Source: Yersinia alsatica (GTDB lineage: Bacteria > Pseudomonadota > Gammaproteobacteria > Enterobacterales > Enterobacteriaceae). From it: 64,000 nucleotides of DNA. The stretch spans positions 1 through 64,000 of the forward strand of contig NZ_CABHWW010000014.1 in the NCBI RefSeq assembly GCF_902170305.1, read 5' to 3'. A program made the position numbers and the translations under genes. Below are positions 58,267 through 64,000 of the stretch, piece after piece (the stretch's first letter is position 1; every line of letters starts with the position of its first letter). The notes under the pieces are model-generated. The model did no database searches and was not told the DNA's origin. It was given only the letters and a program-made list of their open reading frames with translations.

Positions 58267-58605
58267 GTGTCAAATTCATTATTACCCGTTGAAAAACAGT
58301 TTTATGCTTATAATCAACACGATCTAACTGCATTCGTAGCAAACTTCAGTGATTCATTTATTGCTTACAGAATGCCCTCCACCACACCATCGTTGATGGG
58401 AAAGCAGCAACTTACCGAGTTTTATCGGACACAACGTTTTAATATTCCAGCGCTAAGAGCAGAACTTATTTCACGTACCGTACTGGGAAATAAAGTATTT
58501 GATTTGGAACGAATTCATGGGTTAAGTGATGAACCCATAGAGAGCATGGCTGTATTCGAAGTTAACGACGGGTTGATTGATACCGCATGGTTCTACTTTA
58601 AATAA
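58267..58605 (+). CDS. SnoaL/NTF2-like domain protein
   Basis: A 112-residue protein of the NTF2-like cone fold, probably in the SnoaL/steroid-isomerase-like group. VEKQFYAYNQHDLTAFVANFSDSF is the usual first helix-turn; the end MAVFEVNDGLIDTAWFYF is the usual last strand pair. The fold hosts many enzymes and binding proteins, so no substrate can be given. The GTG at 58267 follows GAGG. Confidence 0.75.
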   Translation: MSNSLLPVEKQFYAYNQHDLTAFVANFSDSFIAYRMPSTTPSLMGKQQLTEFYRTQRFNIPALRAELISRTVLGNKVFDLERIHGLSDEPIESMAVFEVNDGLIDTAWFYFK

Positions 58606-58650
58606 ATCGTCTTTTTATTCGCGATAGCATGGTTTTAATGGGAGACCAGC

Positions 58651-58893
58651 ATGGCATTTTCTGACCTTGAGCGTAGCGAATTATTGGCGGTAAAAGGGGT
58701 TGGGCCAACAGTTATTACGCGCCTGGAGCAACTCGGTTTTACTTCATTGGCTCAACTGAGTCAGGCTGATATGAATGAGATTGTTAGCAGCGCTGCCGCT
58801 ATGGTGGGATCTACCTGTTGGAAAAATAGCCCGCAAGCGCGCTCGGCAATTCAGGCGGCAATAGATTTGGCTAAAACGCATTCACCTGAATAA
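58651..58893 (+). CDS. Helix-hairpin-helix domain protein
   Basis: An 80-residue protein whose N-terminal half has a helix-hairpin-helix signature: LLAVKGVGPTVITRLEQLGFTSLAQLSQ, of the kind that contacts DNA backbone phosphates. The C-terminal half contains a cysteine (GSTCWKN) and a terminal helix. It starts 45 bases after the SnoaL-like gene and may be cotranscribed. Function unknown; DNA binding is an inference from the motif. Confidence 0.75.
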   Translation: MAFSDLERSELLAVKGVGPTVITRLEQLGFTSLAQLSQADMNEIVSSAAAMVGSTCWKNSPQARSAIQAAIDLAKTHSPE

Positions 58894-58936
58894 ATACGTC
58901 TCAGCCATTATGATCATCTACCGCAGTTTCTCGTCT

Positions 58937-59146
58937 TTAACTATTTGTCTTATCTCGTGCAGCCGGTCTCTTTTCTGGTGGCTTAGCGGGATAGGGCATC
59001 AGTAAATCATCTAATATCTGCATTCTTTCCTCTACAGGAATATACAGCCAGCGTGTAAGCCATGAGGTTTCTTCGGTGCATTGCTGATGCGTTTGGCGAA
59101 AGTAAAGTTCGAGACCTGACAGAACCTCGGCGATCCTTTTCATCAT
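58937..59146 (-). CDS. Hypothetical 69-residue protein
   Basis: Not recognised. A small protein with an amphipathic N-terminal half (IAEVLSGLELYFRQ), a tryptophan-containing segment (SWLTRWLYIPVEERMQIL) and a basic proline-rich tail. AAGGGGAG just before tandem ATG codons at 59146 and 59143 is a very strong ribosome site and the best evidence that it is real. It is convergent with the helix-hairpin-helix gene. Confidence 0.6.
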   Translation of the reverse strand: MMKRIAEVLSGLELYFRQTHQQCTEETSWLTRWLYIPVEERMQILDDLLMPYPAKPPEKRPAARDKTNS

Positions 59147-59659
59147 ATATCTCCCCTTGTTGACCAGTGAGCAAATCATAAGCAACAAAATGCGGAAGAA
59201 AAACGGATGGAATCTATTTTATTGTTCAGTATTTATCAGTAGCTAGGTGCTATCGATGTATAGCAACAGTTTCGGGGAGAAAGTTGGGTGACTCATCTGC
59301 GGAGAAGTAGAAGGAATGACCAAATAAAACGCCCCGATTGCGTAAACAATCGGGGCGGCGTTCCAGTAACCATTGCTACACGGAAACGGAAATTTATTAT
59401 GGGCACTTCCTGTAGAAATAGCAATACACCCAGTACTACTCAAAAGCAATAGATCATAATGTAAATCATTGTTGGTGATGATAGACACCTTTACACAACT
59501 GACACCCGCGGTATGTATGATAAAATCCGCACCACTTCGCCGGCAAAAATTACCCCGGCGATTCAGTTGTTTGTGTTTAGCTATTATTGGCAAATTCCTA
59601 ATTCTAAAACAGACACATTTTAACCCTTCAGAACGCGTTTTAGCGATTGGGAGCATGTT
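59147..59659. other. Intergenic stretch with a candidate minus-strand RNA
   Basis: 513 bases without a convincing gene. The minus-strand frame across most of it lacks a ribosome site and spans a terminator hairpin. The hairpin, listed separately, suggests a short minus-strand transcript from somewhere near 59400-59640. Confidence 0.35.
59321..59357 (-). terminator. Rho-independent terminator of an unidentified minus-strand transcript
   Basis: An 11-bp GC-rich stem (59330-59340 with 59347-59357, CGCCCCGATTG/CAATCGGGGCG) and 6-base loop. On the minus strand it runs into TTTTATTTG. No minus-strand gene lies just before it, so it probably ends a non-coding RNA. Confidence 0.65.
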
Positions 59660-60373
59660 ATGGTCGGCCCGTTTATTAACAGCGCAGGGATAATTCTCGG
59701 TGGTATTGTTGGCGTATTACTTGCTCGCCATGTTCCCAAACGCTTACAAGAGGGTTTACCGGCTACATTTGCTCTGGCCTCAATCTCCATCGGTATTGTG
59801 ATGGTGGTGAAAGTGCACTTTATGCCGGCGGTGATTTTGGCATTAATTATTGGAACCGCAGTGGGGGAGTTATTATCACTTGAGCAAGGCGTAAAATGGG
59901 GGGCAAATAAAACCCGCGGTTTGCTGGAGCGAGTAATCCCAACACGCAGTACCTTGCCGCCGCAGGAATTTGCGCAAAGTTTTACTGCCATGATTGTGTT
60001 GTTTTGTGCCAGTGGGTTAGGCGTCGTCGGTTCTTTGACTGAAGGTATTACAGGCGATTTTCAGCTGTTATTTGTTAAAGCGCTGATGGATTTTTTCACC
60101 GCACTAATATTTTCCATTTCGCTGGGCATTGCGCTGGTGGCTATTGCTATTCCGCAATTGCTCATTCAAATCGCGTTGGTTTTGCTGGCAAAACTCATTA
60201 TGCCTTATATGGATAATATCGCCTTTGCTGACTTTTCGGCCTGCGGTGGGATTATTATGATTGCGGTGGGGTTACGAATTGCTCAAATTAAGATATTCGC
60301 TGTGGTGAATTTCCTACCAGCCTTACTTTTCGTCGTGCCAATATCTTATTTATGGCGTTATTTTATGGCATAA
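59660..60373 (+). CDS. yqgA: DUF554 membrane protein, YqgA-like
   Basis: A 237-residue inner-membrane protein with about six or seven helices. MVGPFINSAGIILGGIVGVLLA, IVLFCASGLGVVGSLTEGITGD and FFTALIFSISLGIALV match the DUF554 family that includes E. coli YqgA. Transport is suspected for the family but no substrate is known. GGGAG lies 8 bases before the ATG. Confidence 0.87.
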   Translation: MVGPFINSAGIILGGIVGVLLARHVPKRLQEGLPATFALASISIGIVMVVKVHFMPAVILALIIGTAVGELLSLEQGVKWGANKTRGLLERVIPTRSTLPPQEFAQSFTAMIVLFCASGLGVVGSLTEGITGDFQLLFVKALMDFFTALIFSISLGIALVAIAIPQLLIQIALVLLAKLIMPYMDNIAFADFSACGGIIMIAVGLRIAQIKIFAVVNFLPALLFVVPISYLWRYFMA

Positions 60374-60401
60374 GAATTTTAGGAAATGGTACTAGCAGTT
60401 T

Positions 60402-60453
60402 CTGAAACGGTGAACTTCTTGGCGAAAACTTGTCATCGAAGTAACCGTTTCAG
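60402..60453. terminator. Inverted repeat between yqgA and the KTSC gene
   Basis: CTGAAACGGT pairs with ACCGTTTCAG (10 bp), with an inner ACTTC/GAAGT helix. AT-rich sequence with T-runs follows about 20 bases on. It may terminate yqgA and the convergent gene, though the direct U-tract is missing. Confidence 0.45.
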
Positions 60454-60492
60454 TATGGTCTAATGATATGTTTTTATTTGATTATTTTTTAT

Positions 60493-60705
60493 TTAACCAA
60501 TTTTCCGGCACAAAAACTTACCTTTAATCACGCCATCAAAAAAACGCCCTTTTGAAACTACAGACATAAAATTCTGATGAACACGTTCAGGGACACCAAG
60601 ATATTGATAAATCCCTTGTTCACGGAACTGTATCTCCAGCATGCGATTTTCAGGATCATAACCAATCGACAAGATTCTGGAGGATGTAACAGGTTGTCGC
60701 TGCAA
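60493..60705 (-). CDS. KTSC-domain protein
   Basis: A 70-residue protein consisting of one KTSC domain: VTSSRILSIGYDPENRMLEIQF, QGIYQYLGVPERVHQNFM and SKGRFFDGVIKGKF are the defining segments. Such domains occur alone or fused to lysyl-tRNA synthetase-like and phage proteins, and are thought to bind nucleic acid; the role is unproven. It is convergent with yqgA. Confidence 0.8.
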   Translation of the reverse strand: MQRQPVTSSRILSIGYDPENRMLEIQFREQGIYQYLGVPERVHQNFMSVVSKGRFFDGVIKGKFLCRKIG

Positions 60706-61095
60706 TAGTTGACCCTCAGTTATACGGTGTTGATATTATGGTGATCATAAAGCATTTTTAGCATGATAACTTTGTCGGCGATCATTATCACTGTTTAGTG
60801 AAAATATCGCTGATGTATTTTCATGAAGCACTCCATTTTATTCTCTAACCGATACCAGGCAATAGATAAATCACTGTGGTGGATAACAGTGATAGTGTTT
60901 GTCATTGTATTGAGTAGTGATAATATGAATTTCCTTTGCGGCATGATCTCTGTCACAAAGTAAACTGTATACATAGTTGCGGACCAATATAACAAACGTG
61001 GGTTAAATTGATGTCGCAACTTTTTGAAATTAAACAATAATTACGTCTTGCATGTGATCTGTCGTGTGGGTCACCACTGTAGATAAGGAATTAGA
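60706..61095 (+). promoter_or_regulatory. thrS upstream region
   Basis: 390 bases without a gene. By analogy with E. coli, the part next to thrS should hold the operator through which threonyl-tRNA synthetase represses its own mRNA by tRNA-like stem-loops. I could not draw a convincing anticodon-like arm by eye. AAGGAATTAGA precedes the ATG. Confidence 0.35.
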
Positions 61096-63024
61096 ATGCC
61101 TGTTATTACCCTCCCTGACGGCAGTCAACGTCAATACGATCACGCCGTTTCTGTGCTTGATGTTGCTTTAGACATCGGCCCCGGTCTGGCAAAAGCCTGT
61201 ATTGCTGGCCGCGTAAATGGCGAGCTGGTGGATGCCAGTGACTTGATCGAATCTGACGCGCAACTGGCCATTATCACCACCAAAGATGCTGAAGGCCTGG
61301 AGATTCTCCGCCACTCGTGTGCACACTTATTGGGGCACGCTATTAAGCAACTTTGGCCTGATACTAAAATGGCTATCGGCCCGGTTATCGACAACGGCTT
61401 CTATTACGATGTTGATATCGACCGTACTCTGACGCAGGAAGATTTGGATCTGCTGGAAAAGCGGATGCACGAGCTGGCCGATAAAGATTACGACGTCATC
61501 AAGAAAAAAGTGAGCTGGCAAGAAGCTCGCGATATTTTTGCTGCTCGTGGTGAAGATTATAAAGTGGCTATTCTGGATGAGAATATCAGCCGCGATGATC
61601 GCCCTGGTTTGTATCACCATGAAGAATACGTTGATATGTGCCGTGGCCCACATGTGCCCAATATGCGTTTCTGCCATCATTTTAAATTGCAGAAAACATC
61701 CGGTGCCTACTGGCGTGGCGACAGCAAAAATAAAATGCTGCAACGTATTTACGGCACGGCTTGGGGTGATAAGAAGCAACTGAATGCTTATCTGCAACGT
61801 CTGGAAGAAGCGGCCAAACGCGACCATCGTAAGATTGGTAAGCAATTGGACCTTTACCACATGCAGGAAGAAGCACCTGGCATGGTGTTTTGGCATAACG
61901 ACGGCTGGACTATTTTCCGTGAACTGGAAACTTTTGTGCGCACCAAGCTCAAAGAGTACCAGTATCAGGAAGTCAAAGGGCCGTTTATGATGGACCGCGT
62001 ACTGTGGGAAAAAACCGGGCATTGGGAGAACTATGCTGAGCATATGTTCACTACATCGTCGGAAAACCGCGAGTACTGCATCAAGCCAATGAACTGCCCA
62101 GGACACGTGCAGATTTTCAACCAAGGGTTGAAGTCATACCGCGACCTGCCATTACGTATGGCAGAATTCGGTAGCTGCCATCGTAATGAGCCATCAGGCG
62201 CACTACACGGCCTAATGCGCGTCCGTGGCTTTACACAGGATGATGCTCACATCTTTTGTACTGAAGAGCAGGTTCGCGATGAAGTGAACAGCTGCATTAA
62301 GATGGTGTACGACATGTACAGCACCTTTGGCTTCGAAAAGATTGTGGTCAAATTGTCTACTCGTCCTGAGAAACGCATTGGCAGTGACGATTTATGGACT
62401 CGCGCTGAAGACGATTTAGCGGCTGCGCTGACTGAAAATGGTATTCCATTTGATTATCAGCCGGGTGAAGGTGCCTTCTATGGTCCGAAAATTGAATTTA
62501 CCTTGCATGATTGTTTGGATCGTGCGTGGCAGTGTGGTACCGTACAGCTCGATTTCTCATTACCGGGCCGCTTAAGTGCGTCTTACATCGGCGAAAATAA
62601 CGATCGCCAGGTGCCAGTAATGATTCACCGGGCTATTTTGGGGTCAATGGAGCGCTTCATCGGGATTTTAACCGAAGAATATGCAGGCTTCTTCCCAACT
62701 TGGTTAGCTCCGGTACAAGTCGTGGTGATGAATATCACCGATAGCCAGTCTGATTATGTCCAACAAGTGACCAAAAAACTGCAAGATGCAGGAATTCGGG
62801 CAAAAGCGGACTTGAGAAATGAGAAGATTGGCTTTAAAATTCGTGAACATACGTTGCGTCGGGTTCCATATATGTTGGTCTGTGGCGATAAAGAGGTCGA
62901 ATCAGGCAAGATTGCCGTTCGTACCCGCCGCGGGAAAGACTTAGGAAGCTTGGACGTCAACGTGGTCGTAGACCAGCTGCTAGCAGAAATTCGCAGCCGT
63001 AGTCTTCATCAACTGGAGGAATAA
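61096..63024 (+). CDS. thrS: Threonyl-tRNA synthetase
   Basis: A 642-residue class II synthetase, the usual length. Order: TGS domain (1-62, [12 protein letters not shown]), editing domain with [14 protein letters not shown] (about 70-225), catalytic core with [10 protein letters not shown] and [34 protein letters not shown] (Cys and His zinc ligands visible), and the anticodon domain (about 540-642). It charges tRNA-Thr and removes mischarged Ser. infC follows after 3 bases. Confidence 0.98.
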   Translation: MPVITLPDGSQRQYDHAVSVLDVALDIGPGLAKACIAGRVNGELVDASDLIESDAQLAIITTKDAEGLEILRHSCAHLLGHAIKQLWPDTKMAIGPVIDNGFYYDVDIDRTLTQEDLDLLEKRMHELADKDYDVIKKKVSWQEARDIFAARGEDYKVAILDENISRDDRPGLYHHEEYVDMCRGPHVPNMRFCHHFKLQKTSGAYWRGDSKNKMLQRIYGTAWGDKKQLNAYLQRLEEAAKRDHRKIGKQLDLYHMQEEAPGMVFWHNDGWTIFRELETFVRTKLKEYQYQEVKGPFMMDRVLWEKTGHWENYAEHMFTTSSENREYCIKPMNCPGHVQIFNQGLKSYRDLPLRMAEFGSCHRNEPSGALHGLMRVRGFTQDDAHIFCTEEQVRDEVNSCIKMVYDMYSTFGFEKIVVKLSTRPEKRIGSDDLWTRAEDDLAAALTENGIPFDYQPGEGAFYGPKIEFTLHDCLDRAWQCGTVQLDFSLPGRLSASYIGENNDRQVPVMIHRAILGSMERFIGILTEEYAGFFPTWLAPVQVVVMNITDSQSDYVQQVTKKLQDAGIRAKADLRNEKIGFKIREHTLRRVPYMLVCGDKEVESGKIAVRTRRGKDLGSLDVNVVVDQLLAEIRSRSLHQLEE

Positions 63025-63027
63025 AGT

Positions 63028-63579
63028 ATTAAAGGCGGAAAACGAGTTCAACCGGCGCGTCCTAATCGCATCAACAAAGAGATTCGCGCCACAGAAGTTC
63101 GCTTAACAGGCGTCGATGGTGAGCAGATTGGTATTGTCAGTCTGAATGAAGCTCTTGAAAAAGCTGAGGAAGCTGGTGTTGATTTAGTAGAAATCAGTCC
63201 GAATGCCGAGCCGCCGGTTTGCCGTATTATGGATTACGGCAAATTCCTCTATGAGAAGAGCAAGTCGACAAAAGAACAGAAGAAGAAGCAAAAAGTCATT
63301 CAGGTCAAGGAAATCAAATTCCGTCCTGGTACCGATGATGGCGACTATCAGGTCAAACTACGCAACCTGATTCGCTTTCTGGAAGATGGCGATAAAGCCA
63401 AAATCACCCTGCGTTTCCGTGGGCGTGAAATGGCGCACCAACAGATCGGCATGGAAGTTCTTAACCGTGTCAAAAAAGATCTGACTGAAGATTCTGATCT
63501 GGCCGTTGTGGAGTCTTTCCCGACTCGTATCGAAGGTCGTCAGATGATCATGGTGCTCGCACCTAAGAAGAGACAGTAA
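63028..63579 (+). CDS. infC: Translation initiation factor IF-3, AUU start
   Basis: A 183-residue IF-3. There is no ATG, GTG or TTG at the family's N-terminus; translation begins at ATT 63028, giving (M)[21 protein letters not shown] lies at the correct distance. This is the conserved AUU start through which IF-3 limits its own synthesis. The N-domain runs to about 80, the linker is lysine-rich ([11 protein letters not shown]), and the C-domain ends [15 protein letters not shown]. Confidence 0.97.
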   Translation: MKGGKRVQPARPNRINKEIRATEVRLTGVDGEQIGIVSLNEALEKAEEAGVDLVEISPNAEPPVCRIMDYGKFLYEKSKSTKEQKKKQKVIQVKEIKFRPGTDDGDYQVKLRNLIRFLEDGDKAKITLRFRGREMAHQQIGMEVLNRVKKDLTEDSDLAVVESFPTRIEGRQMIMVLAPKKRQ

Positions 63580-63590
63580 GGCATACAAGT

Positions 63591-63628
63591 AACAGGCTTC
63601 TCTGCGCTTGCGCAGTAAGAAGTCTGTT
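63591..63628 (+). promoter_or_regulatory. Hairpin between infC and rpmI
   Basis: An outer 11-bp stem (AACAGGCTTCT with AGAAGTCTGTT, one mismatch) contains an inner CTGCGC/GCGCAG hairpin. In E. coli, L20 binds structures upstream of rpmI to repress rpmI-rplT; this hairpin is well placed to take part. No U-run follows, so it is not a plain terminator. Confidence 0.45.
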
Positions 63629-63675
63629 CGCCTAGCTAGCTCGTTGTAATTAACAATGCGAAGTGGATATATTCA

Positions 63676-63873
63676 ATGCCAAAAATTAAGACAGTACGCG
63701 GCGCCGCTAAGCGCTTCAAAAAGACCGCCAATGGTGGTTTTAAGCGTAAGCATGCTAACCTGCGTCATATTCTGACCAAAAAAGCTACTAAGCGTAAACG
63801 TCATTTACGTCCAAAAGGCCTGGTATCTAAGAACGATCTGGGTCTGGTCGTGGCATGTCTGCCGTACGCATAA
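63676..63873 (+). CDS. rpmI: Ribosomal protein bL35
   Basis: A 65-residue very basic large-subunit protein. [29 protein letters not shown] and KRKRHLRPK are diagnostic. It is coupled with infC and rplT and repressed by L20 in related bacteria. Confidence 0.98.
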
Positions 63874-63910
63874 GTAATTTTGGTTTGAATTAAGACGATA
63901 GGAGAAGTAA

Positions 63911-64000
<90 letters not shown>

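Noticed and set aside
59243-59656. 137-codon minus-strand frame
   Set aside because: It spans a terminator hairpin, has no ribosome site, and its product resembles no known family.
61327-62124. Long 265-codon frame opposite thrS
   Set aside because: A shadow of the strongly conserved thrS coding strand.

Overview
The window reads as a chromosomal segment of a Yersinia species, most likely of the Y. enterocolitica group. This rests on protein content recognised by eye (a YfeABCD metal transporter close to the plague-bacillus form, a TogMNAB/KdgM/PelW/Ogl pectin set, a ScpA-ArgK-ScpB-ScpC operon) and on stretches of enterobacterial gene order; no database search was run. No tRNA, rRNA, insertion sequence, prophage or CRISPR array was seen.

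Layout. 0-4.7 kb: small genes of mixed kind (a lipoprotein, YfcF glutathione transferase, a GNAT acetyltransferase, an ASCH protein, YebV, and two tiny genes, ynfU-like and yniD). 4.7-12.7 kb: a PAS-GGDEF diguanylate cyclase followed by a complete six-gene archaic (Csu-type) chaperone-usher pilus operon, all on the minus strand. 13.0-15.5 kb: an MFS drug exporter divergent from its probable LysR regulator. 15.5-29.2 kb: a conserved backbone block, letB-letA (lipid transport), msrC, proQ, prc, htpX, yebQ, ogl and kdgR. 29.4-32.7 kb: amiD, tcyP and the SOS gene ydjM.

33.0-42.7 kb is a pectin catabolic island lying between ydjM and yniC, genes that are close neighbours in E. coli as I recall it: porin KdgM, oligogalacturonide ABC transporter TogMNAB, cytoplasmic pectate lyase PelW, KduD, KduI and KdgF. 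Together with ogl and the repressor gene kdgR some 5 kb away, this gives uptake, depolymerisation and conversion of unsaturated galacturonides to 2-keto-3-deoxygluconate. GAAAC-N3-GTTTC operators typical of KdgR precede ogl, kdgM and pelW, with a weaker one between kduI and kdgF.

42.8-52.0 kb: yniC, yniB and yniA are interrupted by the methylmalonyl-CoA operon scpA-argK-scpB-scpC (succinate to propionate) and a convergent LysR gene. 52.2-57.6 kb: the Fur-controlled yfeABCD operon, lytic transglycosylase emtA and marC. 57.8-60.7 kb: a patch of small poorly known genes, yqgA, a KTSC-domain protein and a candidate minus-strand small RNA. 61.1-64.0 kb: thrS-infC-rpmI-rplT, with the rare AUU start of infC; rplT is cut by the window end.

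No clearly new multi-gene system is proven here. The most interesting leads are the linkage of the Csu-type pilus with a diguanylate cyclase, the dispersed KdgR regulon, an orphan secreted protein between htpX and yebQ, the possible small RNA near 59.4 kb, and several strong unexplained inverted repeats.
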